A stretch of 35,869 nucleotides of DNA from Mesonia oceanica (GTDB lineage: Bacteria; Bacteroidota; Bacteroidia; Flavobacteriales; Flavobacteriaceae). Numbering within the stretch: the stretch's first letter is position 1; each line of letters begins with the position of its first letter. Below are positions 7,697 through 15,484 of this stretch, piece by piece. Position numbers and translations under genes: made by a program. The stretch is from NCBI RefSeq assembly GCF_902499555.1, contig NZ_CABVMM010000020.1:1-35869 (forward strand), given 5' to 3'. Below the pieces are notes generated by a model. It worked only from the letters and a program-made list of their open reading frames with translations. It was not told the DNA's origin and searched no databases.

Positions 7697-9388
7697 ATGC
7701 AATTATCTGAACAAGAACTTGTACGTAGGGAAAAACTGAATTCCCTTAGAAAAATGGGCATCAATCCTTATCCGGCAGATTTATATCCGGTCAATCACAC
7801 GACTACTAAAGTGAAGCAGGAGTTTGAAGAAGGTAAAAAGGTGGTGATAGCAGGGAGGTTAATGTCTAGAAGGATACAAGGAAAAGCTTCGTTTGCAGAA
7901 TTGCAGGATTCTACCGGACGTATTCAAGTGTATTTTAACCGGGACGAAATTTGCCCAGAGGATGATAAAACCCTCTACAACGATGTCTATAAAAAGTTAT
8001 TGGACATTGGTGATTTTATTGGAATTGAAGGTGAGTTGTTTACCACCCAAGTAGGTGAAAAAACGGTGATGGTTAAAAACTTTACCTTGTTAAGCAAGTC
8101 TTTAAAACCACTTCCGCTACCAAAAGTAGATAAAGAAGGAAACGAATTTGATAAATTTAATGACCCGGAACTGCGTTACCGTCAGCGTTATGCAGATTTA
8201 GTGGTCAACCCAAAAGTAAAAGAGGTTTTTGTAAAACGCACCAAGCTTTTTGCAGCAATGCGAAATTTCTTTAATGAAAAAGGTTATTTTGAAGTAGAAA
8301 CGCCAATTTTACAATCGATTCCCGGTGGAGCGGCGGCCAGACCTTTTGTAACCCATCACAATGCCTTAGATATTCCTTTATATTTAAGAATTGCGAACGA
8401 ATTGTATTTAAAGCGATTAATTGTAGGTGGTTTTGATGGCGTTTACGAGTTTTCTAAAAACTTTAGAAACGAAGGAATGGACAGAACTCATAATCCAGAA
8501 TTTACCGCCATGGAAATTTATGTAGCTTACAAAGACTACAATTGGATGATGGAATTTACTGAAAAACTCCTAGAACATTGCGCTATTGCCGTTAACGGAA
8601 CTACTGAAGCTACTTTTGGGGAACACCAAGTAGATTTTAAAGCACCGTACAAACGCGTGACGATGACTGATGCGATTAAGCAATTTACCGGTTTTGATAT
8701 CACTGGCAAAACGGAGGAAGAACTTCGCGAAGCTGCTTTAGGAATGGATATCGAGGTAGATGAAACGATGGGGAAAGGAAAACTTATCGATGAGATTTTT
8801 GGCGAAAAATGTGAAGGGAATTTTATACAACCAACTTTTATTACCGATTATCCCAAAGAAATGAGTCCTTTGTGCAAAGAACACCGTGACAATCCTGAAC
8901 TCACTGAGCGTTTTGAGTTGATGGTCTGCGGAAAGGAAATTGCCAATGCATATTCTGAATTGAACGACCCTATTGACCAACGCGAACGATTTGAAGAGCA
9001 ATTAAAATTGGCTGAAAAAGGCGATGATGAAGCTACGGAATTTATCGATCAAGATTTCTTAAGAGCTTTGGAATATGGAATGCCCCCAACTTCCGGATTA
9101 GGAATTGGGATGGACCGATTGATTATGTTCTTAACCAACAACCAATCCATTCAAGAAGTTTTATTTTTCCCACAAATGAAACCGGAACGTAAAAAGGTAG
9201 AGTTAACCGAGGAAGAAAAAACGGTATTGGACTTGCTCAAAAAGGAATCTCCACAGGAACTGAACAGTTTAAAAGACGCTTCTGGGTTGAGCAATAAGAA
9301 ATGGGATAAAGCTCTAAAAGGCTTAAGAAAACACAAACTCGCCAAGGTTGAAAAAACCGATGAAGGTTTGTTTGTAGAGTTGGAATAA
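7697..9388 (+). CDS. lysS: Lysine--tRNA ligase, class II, with C-terminal extension
   Basis: A 563-aa cytosolic enzyme that charges tRNA-Lys. The OB-fold anticodon-binding domain spans about 50-135 (VVIAGRLMSRRIQGKASF). The class II core has motif 1 near 200 (EVETPILQSIPGGAAARPF), motif 2 near 255-272 (NFRNEGMDRTHNPEF) and motif 3 near 467-480 (GLGIGMDRLIMFL). E. coli LysS is about 505 residues; here about 60 residues follow the core, including KKWDKALKGLRKHKLAKV, which look like a small helical or winged-helix module. This extension occurs in related flavobacterial LysS as far as I recall. Own promoter and own terminator: a single-gene unit. Confidence 0.98.
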   Translation: MQLSEQELVRREKLNSLRKMGINPYPADLYPVNHTTTKVKQEFEEGKKVVIAGRLMSRRIQGKASFAELQDSTGRIQVYFNRDEICPEDDKTLYNDVYKKLLDIGDFIGIEGELFTTQVGEKTVMVKNFTLLSKSLKPLPLPKVDKEGNEFDKFNDPELRYRQRYADLVVNPKVKEVFVKRTKLFAAMRNFFNEKGYFEVETPILQSIPGGAAARPFVTHHNALDIPLYLRIANELYLKRLIVGGFDGVYEFSKNFRNEGMDRTHNPEFTAMEIYVAYKDYNWMMEFTEKLLEHCAIAVNGTTEATFGEHQVDFKAPYKRVTMTDAIKQFTGFDITGKTEEELREAALGMDIEVDETMGKGKLIDEIFGEKCEGNFIQPTFITDYPKEMSPLCKEHRDNPELTERFELMVCGKEIANAYSELNDPIDQRERFEEQLKLAEKGDDEATEFIDQDFLRALEYGMPPTSGLGIGMDRLIMFLTNNQSIQEVLFFPQMKPERKKVELTEEEKTVLDLLKKESPQELNSLKDASGLSNKKWDKALKGLRKHKLAKVEKTDEGLFVELE

Positions 9389-9439
9389 TAGTCTCACTAT
9401 CACCCTGAGCGGGTCAAAGGCTCTTTTAACAATAGACTT

Positions 9440-9476
9440 AAAAGGAATCATTTTTAACAGATTGGTTCCTTTTTTT
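9440..9476 (+). terminator. Intrinsic terminator of lysS
   Basis: AAAAGGAATCA (9440-9450) pairs with TGGTTCCTTTT (9463-9473) with one G-T pair and a 12-base loop, and runs into T residues. It lies about 50 bases after the lysS stop. Confidence 0.75.
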
Positions 9477-9580
9477 ATTTTAACGAAACAATACTTCTAT
9501 TTAACCTCAAAAAATAACCTTTTATCTTTTTTAATTTTACTGAAATATAAAATGAGCTAAATTAATTCAAAAAAAAGAAG

Positions 9581-9754
9581 ATGGCTAAAATTAAATCTTT
9601 ACAGGACTCGTTTCAACGGGTAGAATTAATCAAGCAATACCAACTATTAGTGGCACTTTCTAACGATTTCAGTCAGTTAGATCCTTCAGAAAGCGATTAT
9701 TTAGCTTACGAAGCAAGTAAAGTTTACCTGAAATTAAATTTTCTGTTTAATTAA
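9581..9754 (+). CDS. Small 57-aa unknown protein
   Basis: ATG at 9581 opens a 57-aa frame: MAKIKSLQDSFQRVELIKQY, then QLLVALSNDFSQLDPSESDY, ending LAYEASKVYLKLNFLFN. It is preceded by a purine-rich stretch (AAAAAAGAAG). The composition is that of a real soluble, mostly helical protein rather than random translation, and codon use matches the neighbours. It stands alone between the lysS terminator and two palindromes. No function can be given. Without this gene, 9389-9932 would hold only the lysS terminator and repeats. Confidence 0.6.
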   Translation: MAKIKSLQDSFQRVELIKQYQLLVALSNDFSQLDPSESDYLAYEASKVYLKLNFLFN

Positions 9755-9772
9755 GGAAACTAACTTCTAAAA

Positions 9773-9866
9773 AGCTTTTCTCGATACAAGGTTTTAAAAA
9801 TCCAAGATGTTGAGAGAAAACACTTCTTGATACAATTCATTTACATTTCAGGAATTACTCGAAGTG
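9773..9866. repeat. Two adjacent imperfect palindromes
   Basis: The right one has arms CACTTCTTGATACAATTC (9821-9838) and GAATTACTCGAAGTG (9852-9866), paired except for a bulge. The left one (about 9773-9820) has TTTTCTCGATACAAGG answered by CCAAGATGTTGAGAGAAAA, a weaker match, and its arm resembles that of the right one (CTCGATACAA against CTTGATACAA). They lie between the 57-aa gene and the next membrane protein gene. Confidence 0.55.
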
Positions 9867-9932
9867 ATTTCAACCAGTTTTGAAGTTATAAAGAAATACA
9901 CCGAATTAATAAATATATTTATATTAGTTCGC

Positions 9933-10490
9933 ATGAATGTACTTCCCAAACAAAATTCACTTACCTATTCTTACTTTAAAGTGAGTAAGTGGTTATTGGT
10001 AGCATTTATTCTTTTTATTATTGAGTCTTTTCTGTATTATGAACAATTGGAGCGAGTATTACTTCAAGAAAACTATGTTCTCCAAGTATTTTGGGGAGGT
10101 TGTTTTATATTTTCATTTGTCCATATATTTTTAGTAATCATGGATAGTTGGTCGCGATTTCAGAATTACAAAAGGTTAAAAGATCAATTGTACACCTATA
10201 GTTTTCAACCTAAAATCGCCAACAATTATTTGGTTTCTAAATGCCAACGAAGAGCCTTAAAAATAGCTTGTAATGAACTTGGACTTTCCCACGAATACCA
10301 TCGGTTTCTAGAATTACGTGGAGTTAAATGGCATCATTTTATACCGTATTTTATGGTTCAAGATCCTTTCTTTTTATTAAAAAAACATTTTTGGAATCGT
10401 ACTTTTTTAGAGAAATACTATGAGCCCAAGTATGATTTTAGAAAACTTACTCATGAAAAAGAGAGCGAATTTCGCCCTCTTTCCAGCTAA
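9933..10490 (+). CDS. Membrane protein of unknown function
   Basis: 185 aa from ATG at 9933 (the frame is open to 9864, but the shorter start places two membrane segments near the N-terminus). Hydrophobic helices lie at about 22-38 (WLLVAFILFIIESFLYY) and 52-72. The remainder is basic and cytoplasmic-looking, with LELRGVKWHHFIPYFMVQDP and paired W/H residues. I do not recognise the family. The last 35 bases contain a hairpin that probably works as the terminator of the convergent yiaA-like gene; the two stops are only four bases apart. Confidence 0.7.
   Translation: MNVLPKQNSLTYSYFKVSKWLLVAFILFIIESFLYYEQLERVLLQENYVLQVFWGGCFIFSFVHIFLVIMDSWSRFQNYKRLKDQLYTYSFQPKIANNYLVSKCQRRALKIACNELGLSHEYHRFLELRGVKWHHFIPYFMVQDPFFLLKKHFWNRTFLEKYYEPKYDFRKLTHEKESEFRPLSS
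10456..10484 (-). terminator. Terminator of the yiaA-like gene, inside its neighbour's coding end
   Basis: AAAGAG (10458-10463) pairs with CTCTTT (10477-10482), with an inner GCG/CGC pairing around AATTT. On the minus strand the hairpin is followed by TTTTTC, an intrinsic terminator. It sits entirely within the last codons of the plus-strand gene. Confidence 0.55.
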
Positions 10491-10494
10491 AAAT

Positions 10495-10950
10495 TTATTT
10501 ACTTTCATTATAAAGCTTTAAATCCCTTACATTTTTTTGCACGGTGATAGAAGCATATAAACTTAGCGTAAACGCCATTCCGTAAAAACCTTTTTCACTT
10601 AGCGCTAAATCGGCATTCCATAACCCAATAATCAAAAGAAGAATCGAAACAAATGTAGTGATCCAACTTATCGTGTGATATGCCTCAGTAACGGGAATTC
10701 CTTCCTGTTTATCTCGAACGCTTTTTTGAACGGAGATCACAGAAAACAATCCAAAAATTAGGATGGCAAAATAGTATCCCTTTTCATTTAGCCACATATT
10801 AGCATTCCAAAGGCCTATGCAGTAAGCAACCATTCCTACAAAAAGTGCTACCCAAGATGCGGTTACAAAAGCAGATGTTGGTTTTCCGGTTTCAAAGGAA
10901 GTATTCTTTTTTTCTGAAAGCTTTTTTGAAACTAATTCTTGATTTTCCAT
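10495..10950 (-). CDS. yiaA: YiaA-like inner-membrane protein (two YiaAB domains)
   Basis: A 151-aa protein with a charged N-terminal 25 residues and then two copies of the YiaAB two-helix domain: about 27-80 (SWVALFVGMVAYCIGLWNAN ... SVQKSVRD) and about 90-145 (SWITTFVSILLLIIGLWNAD ... TVQKNVRD). Each copy has the signature GLWNA, EKG and VQK.VRD. The duplicated plan and length match E. coli YiaA. Four membrane helices are expected; biochemical role is not known. A minus-strand -7 element is at 11010-11017. Confidence 0.88.
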   Translation of the reverse strand: MENQELVSKKLSEKKNTSFETGKPTSAFVTASWVALFVGMVAYCIGLWNANMWLNEKGYYFAILIFGLFSVISVQKSVRDKQEGIPVTEAYHTISWITTFVSILLLIIGLWNADLALSEKGFYGMAFTLSLYASITVQKNVRDLKLYNESK

Positions 10951-11009
10951 AATTCAGTTTTTTTTGAATTCATTTTCAAAATTCCTAACAAAACCTTGAA
11001 TAGAAAACA

Positions 11010-11042
11010 CAAAATTATTTTATATCTTACGACTAATTTTCA
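11010..11042 (-). promoter_or_regulatory. Promoter of the yiaA-like gene
   Basis: Minus-strand TAATTTTG (11010-11017) with TTG 22 bases upstream (11040-11042). It is 59 bases before the ATG at 10950, so the leader would be about 50 bases. Confidence 0.45.
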
Positions 11043-11103
11043 ATTAAACAAACAACAAAGTACTATTATTCAGTAATTTAAACTTTAAAAAACCGATGCT
11101 ATT

Positions 11104-12549
11104 TTGAAGGAAATCTCTAACATCATCCATTTGCTTTCCCAACAAGAAATAAATGAGTTTAAAAAAATTCAACAACAAAAAAATAAGATTAGATCGAACA
11201 AAAACCTTGAATTATTCAACTTATTAGCTTCCGGAAAATCAACTTCAGCTATTCTTGATAAAATTTATTCTACCCCTAATCCAAATGCTTTTTATGCCCT
11301 TAAAAAAAGATTACAGGATAACTTAACAGATTTTATTGCTCAAAAAGGATTTGAGCAGGAAAACTCCGTAGAACAAGAGTTACTCAAAGGTTTATTAGCC
11401 GCAAGAATATTTTTTGAAAACAACTTAACCAATCTAGGTTTTAAACTACTCTGGAAAATAGAAAAGAAAGCTATTGATTTTGAACTTTATTCCATTTTAA
11501 ATGAAATTTACCTAAGCGCACTCCAACATATTCATTTATCAAGTACAGCGAATTTCGAAAAAGTTTCTCTAAAGGCTCAACAGAATTTTAAAAAGGTAGA
11601 GATGGAGTTTCGATTGTCGTTGGCCTATGCCAAAATTGAAAATAACTTAGCAAAAACAACCGATATCGATGGTTTAATTAAGTCTGCCTTTCAAGAGCAT
11701 CAAATTGAAATTTCAAAAGATTTAAGTTACAAATCACTCAGTAAACTATTCCATATCTTTCATATAAAAGGAAAATATGAAATCAATTATTTTACTATCA
11801 GTAATTATTTAATTTCACTTTATCAAGAAATCGAAAATAAAGAAAAACTCAACCAAAAGCATTTGTTTTACCGGCTAGAGGTATTAATCATTATGAGTTA
11901 TTCTGCCTTTAGAAAAAGAGATTTTGAAGAATCTTTTGAATACCTAAAAAAAATTAAAAGTATTCTCGAAATGAATAACCATAAATTTCAAGAACAATTT
12001 CAGGAAGATTTGATTTTACTGGAAGCTTATTATCTAAATTTCACCAATCAAGCTTCCGCAGCTATTGATGTTTTAGAAAATTATAAAGACCAATCTTTCT
12101 TCAAAGATTTATTTCTCATCACATGTTACTTACAACAAGGCAGAAAGAAAGAGGCTTATAAAAAATTACTTCAACTGAACAAGTCTGATCATTTTTATGA
12201 AAAAAAATATGGATGGATTTGGGTGATCAAAAAAAACATGATCGAATTGATCTTATTAATTGAATTAGATAAACTAGAGGTTTTTTCTTCCCGGATTCAT
12301 TCTTTTAAAAGGAAAATCTTCCCAAAGTTTACTACTACTTCCAACAACAATATTGTTTTATTTATTAAAGCAATTGAATATTACGATAAAGGCGAACTGG
12401 AAAAAGTAGCAAAGAAAATAGAGCAAATTAAAGATAATAGTTCTCCACACGAGGACGTATTTAATCTTTGCTTTTATGCTTGGTTAGTAACTAAGATGGA
12501 AAAATCTAACTTGCTTTATGAAAACACACTACATCTCATAAAAAATTAA
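11104..12549 (+). CDS. 481-aa helical protein of unknown function
   Basis: The frame starts with TTG at 11104 (an in-frame TAA lies at 11086 and no ATG is available), giving a protein beginning MKEISNIIHLLSQQEINEFK. It has no signal peptide or membrane segment, is rich in Lys, Glu, Leu and Phe, and is predicted by eye to be all-helical with TPR-like helix pairs (for example HHKFQEQFQEDLILLEAYY-like stretches around residues 295-330 and CYLQQGRKKEAYKKLLQL around 345). A segment near 60-75, YSTPNPNAFYALKKRLQDNL, looks conserved. Similar-length unknowns exist in Bacteroidota as I recall. A soluble protein-interaction role is possible; no function assigned. Confidence 0.8.
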   Translation: MKEISNIIHLLSQQEINEFKKIQQQKNKIRSNKNLELFNLLASGKSTSAILDKIYSTPNPNAFYALKKRLQDNLTDFIAQKGFEQENSVEQELLKGLLAARIFFENNLTNLGFKLLWKIEKKAIDFELYSILNEIYLSALQHIHLSSTANFEKVSLKAQQNFKKVEMEFRLSLAYAKIENNLAKTTDIDGLIKSAFQEHQIEISKDLSYKSLSKLFHIFHIKGKYEINYFTISNYLISLYQEIENKEKLNQKHLFYRLEVLIIMSYSAFRKRDFEESFEYLKKIKSILEMNNHKFQEQFQEDLILLEAYYLNFTNQASAAIDVLENYKDQSFFKDLFLITCYLQQGRKKEAYKKLLQLNKSDHFYEKKYGWIWVIKKNMIELILLIELDKLEVFSSRIHSFKRKIFPKFTTTSNNNIVLFIKAIEYYDKGELEKVAKKIEQIKDNSSPHEDVFNLCFYAWLVTKMEKSNLLYENTLHLIKN

Positions 12550-12614
12550 ATCGTTATGGAAGTTTAATCTTTTTATACTATTTTTAACCGATTAACTTAA
12601 AAACCCAAAGTTTT

Positions 12615-12992
12615 ATGAAAAAGATATTGACAGTTTTCTCCATAGCATTAGGTCTATTTTTATGTACTTCTGTAGCCCATGCTCAAGATAAAGAGAAAAT
12701 AAAAGAAAAAGCTAAACAAGAAGCTTACTCTTTAAGCAAGGATTTAGGTTTAGATAAAGCACAACAACGTAAAGTTGCTGAAAATTATTATAGCTATTAT
12801 TTGAATACAGAGACAGAATTATCTGAAAAAAAATTAAAAGCAGACAAGGAAACTTATCTTCAAAACAAACAAAAGTTTGACAAATCATTCCATAACAATA
12901 TGGAAAAAATATTATCTCCTGTTCAAATGAAGAAATTTGAAGAAAAATACAACAAAGAAATCAGTAAAGGAGACATTAAAAAAATCAAATAA
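12615..12992 (+). CDS. Small secreted helical protein
   Basis: A 125-aa protein with a clear signal peptide (MKKILTVFSIALGLFLCTSV, cleavage after AHAQ about residue 24). The mature part is very rich in Lys and Glu and helical, with LDKAQQRKVAENYY and LSPVQMKKFEEKYNKE. That layout recalls the small periplasmic Spy/CpxP-like or DUF-type proteins of Bacteroidota that carry LTxxQxxK helices, but no motif secures it. It follows the 481-aa gene by 65 bases and has its own terminator at 13011-13037. Confidence 0.75.
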   Translation: MKKILTVFSIALGLFLCTSVAHAQDKEKIKEKAKQEAYSLSKDLGLDKAQQRKVAENYYSYYLNTETELSEKKLKADKETYLQNKQKFDKSFHNNMEKILSPVQMKKFEEKYNKEISKGDIKKIK

Positions 12993-13010
12993 TTTTTTTA
13001 AAAAAAGATT

Positions 13011-13037
13011 AAAGCCGACTTATCAGTCGGCTTTTTT
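13011..13037. terminator. Strong terminator shared by convergent genes
   Basis: AAAGCCGACT (13011-13020) pairs perfectly with AGTCGGCTTT (13024-13033) around TATC, followed by T residues. A-rich sequence before it gives a T-run on the minus strand also, so it can stop both the secreted-protein gene and the xrtF pair. The stop of the minus-strand gene lies inside it. Confidence 0.85.
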
Positions 13038-13457
13038 TATGTGCTGTTGGTAATAAAATGCGGGAATTAAAAGCAATATTAATAACGGCTGGATTAAAAA
13101 CCTTCTTACATAAAACAATAAGAAATGTAAGTCTATCTCCATAGTAGAAATTAAGTATAAGAACACAGGAGCCAACACCAGTAATAGCAATCCGTAAATT
13201 ACCAATGAAAATTTCAGTACTTGTTTAGAAAATAGTAAGACCAGAATGAATAGTGAAATAGATGTATTGAGTAAATACCGAGCTATGGTAGCAAAAAACA
13301 ATTTCCATAAATTAAACTCCGGTGCTGCAGAAAGGTGATAGTTTCCCTTGAAAAATTGCAACAAAGGATCATAGAACAGTTCTCCTTCAAAAAACCTAAT
13401 CATTGCTAAGGCAACAAAACCTAAAAACACCAACAAATATTTTAGGGAATTAGGCAT
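13023..13457 (-). CDS. Exosortase F system-associated membrane protein
   Basis: 144 aa, with four hydrophobic segments (about 6-22, 50-75, 82-103, 118-138). It directly follows xrtF with an 8-base overlap (13450-13457). Small membrane proteins in exactly this position next to XrtF form a named flavobacterial family (flavo_near_exo, TIGR04127). Features seen: RFFEGELFYDPLLQFF near residue 21 and FLLFYVRRFLIQPLL near 112. Its biochemical role is unknown; it is presumably a partner or helper of the exosortase in the inner membrane. Confidence 0.88.
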   Translation of the reverse strand: MPNSLKYLLVFLGFVALAMIRFFEGELFYDPLLQFFKGNYHLSAAPEFNLWKLFFATIARYLLNTSISLFILVLLFSKQVLKFSLVIYGLLLLVLAPVFLYLISTMEIDLHFLLFYVRRFLIQPLLILLLIPAFYYQQHIKKAD

Positions 13458-14004
13458 GTTCGGCTTTTTTATAATTAGCAGCTATTTTCACCCAAACAAT
13501 CCATAAAACAAAAACACTTCCATAGATAATGGCCGGGAAAACCGTACCGTGTAGCAACTCCCCCTTTTCAGGATATTTATAAAGACCTATTGCCAATAGT
13601 GCGATTCGCAAAACATTCATCACATAAATAATTACACTTCCTGCCAATATATAAAGCAGGGTCCGTTTAAAATCGGCATGAAAAGCAATTACAAAACTTA
13701 CAAATAAAATGATAACACTTACTGCATTACAGCCTTCCACAATTCTTGCTAAGTAACTTTTTTCTACGTATAATTTCATCGAAGGTTCGGTGGGATGAGG
13801 CTCTATATGAGATGCATAACCTATGGTATTAATTACCACTTCGGTTTGTTGCGATACCAAATGGGTGATGTAATCGGGATAGTAAACTTCAGAAGTACTG
13901 GAAGCTAAATAAAATTTATAAATTCCGGCCAATACCAAATAGCATCCTATAAAAAGGACTAGAAACTTGATAACGGCTTTATTTTTCCTAAAAAGTTCTT
14001 TCAA
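13450..14004 (-). CDS. xrtF: Exosortase family protein XrtF
   Basis: 184-aa polytopic inner-membrane protein. The exosortase/archaeosortase catalytic triad is visible: C92 in VEGCNAVSV, R133 in NVLRIALL and H152 in ELLHGTVFP. Related enzymes cleave C-terminal sorting signals and pass the protein to an envelope anchor. The start is a TTG at 14004, needed to include the first membrane helix (about 12-30); the next Met is residue 76. A -7 element TAAATTTG is at 14025-14032. It overlaps the partner gene and is divergent from the GAF gene. No protein in this window has an obvious matching C-terminal signal, so the substrate is unknown. Confidence 0.92.
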   Translation of the reverse strand: MKELFRKNKAVIKFLVLFIGCYLVLAGIYKFYLASSTSEVYYPDYITHLVSQQTEVVINTIGYASHIEPHPTEPSMKLYVEKSYLARIVEGCNAVSVIILFVSFVIAFHADFKRTLLYILAGSVIIYVMNVLRIALLAIGLYKYPEKGELLHGTVFPAIIYGSVFVLWIVWVKIAANYKKAEHA

Positions 14005-14024
14005 ATTTATTTATTTAAGAATCA

Positions 14025-14032
14025 CAAATTTA
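14025..14032 (-). promoter_or_regulatory. -7 element of xrtF
   Basis: TAAATTTG on the minus strand, 20 bases before the TTG start; it supports the TTG. No -33 TTG seen. Confidence 0.4.
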
Positions 14033-14067
14033 TATAAATAAGCATTCCTATTTGATTAAATAATAAA

Positions 14068-14075
14068 TACTTTTG
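14068..14075 (+). promoter_or_regulatory. -7 element of the GAF gene
   Basis: TACTTTTG, 14 bases before the ATG at 14090. The nearest upstream TTTG is only 13 bases away, so the -33 part is uncertain. Confidence 0.5.
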
Positions 14076-14089
14076 CCTAAAATTTAGCT

Positions 14090-14548
14090 ATGACCCATCA
14101 AGAATTAAAACCAAAAGTTCAAGAAATACTGGCCGAAAGTCAACTTTCTGTAGAGCACCGTTTAGAAGAAATCTGCAACTTACTTCGTGATAACATTGCT
14201 TATTACGATTGGGTAGGGTTTTATTTTAAAAACGGAGATAAAAACGAATTGAAATTAAGCTCTTATGCCGGTGAGCCTACCGATCATACAATTATCCCAT
14301 TTGGGAAAGGTATTTGCGGGCAAGTAGCCGAATCTAACAGTAATTTTGTGGTGCCCGATGTAAAGGCTCAAGACAATTATATCGCGTGTAGCATCACGGT
14401 AAAAGCTGAAATTGTGATTCCGTTATTTGTAAATGGAGAAAACATCGGACAGATTGATATCGATTCCAACACCATCGACCCTTTTACGAAAGAGGATGAA
14501 AAGTTTCTAGAGTTTGTAAATGCTGAAGTAGCAAAGGTTTTAGAGTAA
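14090..14548 (+). CDS. GAF-domain protein, free methionine-(R)-sulfoxide reductase-like
   Basis: A 152-aa single GAF domain very similar in plan to E. coli YebR (fRMsr), which reduces free methionine-(R)-sulfoxide. Shared features: DWVGFYF near 40, GKGICG with C76, YIACS with C100, EIVIPL and GQIDIDSN. C76 and C100 are 24 residues apart, as are YebR C94 and C118. The position matching YebR C84 (in KIAC) is here in TDHTIIP and has no cysteine. So the catalytic Cys is kept but one of the resolving cysteines is missing; activity may use a different recycling path. It is a single gene, divergent from xrtF. Confidence 0.85.
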   Translation: MTHQELKPKVQEILAESQLSVEHRLEEICNLLRDNIAYYDWVGFYFKNGDKNELKLSSYAGEPTDHTIIPFGKGICGQVAESNSNFVVPDVKAQDNYIACSITVKAEIVIPLFVNGENIGQIDIDSNTIDPFTKEDEKFLEFVNAEVAKVLE

Positions 14549-14658
14549 AGTTTTCTAGGTTAGGTATTTGTGATGATTCTTTGGAATTCAATCCTATTGC
14601 AGCAGTAATTGGATAAACATCTGAAAATCTCTTATTAAAAATATGCTATTGAGTTAAT

Positions 14659-15303
14659 TTAAAAAGAAATTGACGACTTCTTTTTATTGATTTTCCGCTG
14701 CCAATAGGCGATCATAAAACTACCAATAATCCCCGGAATAAACCAACCATAAATGCTAGGGAAAAATTTGTTTACCACCACAAATGCAGTGGTTGCAGAA
14801 ATATAGCCTCCCAACATTTTACCTAAGTGTAATTTCAGCCACATTTTTCGCAATCGCTTAGGATTTTTATATAATCTTAAATCTTTTATGGAGAATGTAA
14901 TCCCCACAATTGCGAAGACAAAAAGCACTACATCTATATTTTTTGTGAGTAGAACAGGAAGTAAAATCATTAAACTTCCTGTCGCAATCATAATTACCGC
15001 TATCCATTTATCAAGGGTTAAGACAGGGTCTTTTCTTTTAAATTTTAAAGCTCTATTTCCTGTGAATACAAAATATAAACTAAAAATCCCTACAGCGAAT
15101 AAAAACGGGCTTTCATGATTGGGTAGAACAGCAATGACCAATGCTGTGATTCCAGATAACATCATGGAATAGAAAAAAACTAATCCAGCTTTTCTATGAA
15201 GTGTTTTTCCTTTTTTGGCAATGATAGCTAGTAATCCTGCAAGTAAGGCTATGCCACCAAATGCAGCATGAAAGTAAATTAAAATTTGTATCGCTTTTTC
15301 CAT
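14659..15303 (-). CDS. Multi-pass membrane protein, DUF2306-like
   Basis: 214 aa, about seven hydrophobic helices. The N-terminal part (ILIYFHAAFGGIALLAGLLA, then KKGKTLHRKAGLVFFYSMM) has the conserved H12, H36 and R37 pattern of DUF2306-like membrane proteins; a further HLGKMLGGYISAT lies near 159-171. Conserved membrane histidines could bind haem or metal, but that is inference. It ends in a basic tail (RKINKKKSS). It is a single gene; 14549-14658 and 15304-15484 around it show no further gene. Confidence 0.7.
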   Translation of the reverse strand: MEKAIQILIYFHAAFGGIALLAGLLAIIAKKGKTLHRKAGLVFFYSMMLSGITALVIAVLPNHESPFLFAVGIFSLYFVFTGNRALKFKRKDPVLTLDKWIAVIMIATGSLMILLPVLLTKNIDVVLFVFAIVGITFSIKDLRLYKNPKRLRKMWLKLHLGKMLGGYISATTAFVVVNKFFPSIYGWFIPGIIGSFMIAYWQRKINKKKSSISF

Positions 15304-15484
15304 TTTTATTGGTTTTAACGATTCAAAAATCAGTGAATAAAATCACTTCAACTATTTTCTATTTCCGAGTTGTTATTTTTTGAGGATGAATTGTTTTTCA
15401 AATATTCAAACACTAAAAATATATTTTATAAGTAAATGAAGAGTTATTTACTGCTTTCTTTGAAAATTTTTTGGTTCATTATGT

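Noticed and set aside
15304..15484. Hidden gene or hairpin between the DUF2306-like and HELAH genes
   Set aside because: Only short frames and a weak AGTGA/TCACT inverted repeat; nothing supports a feature.
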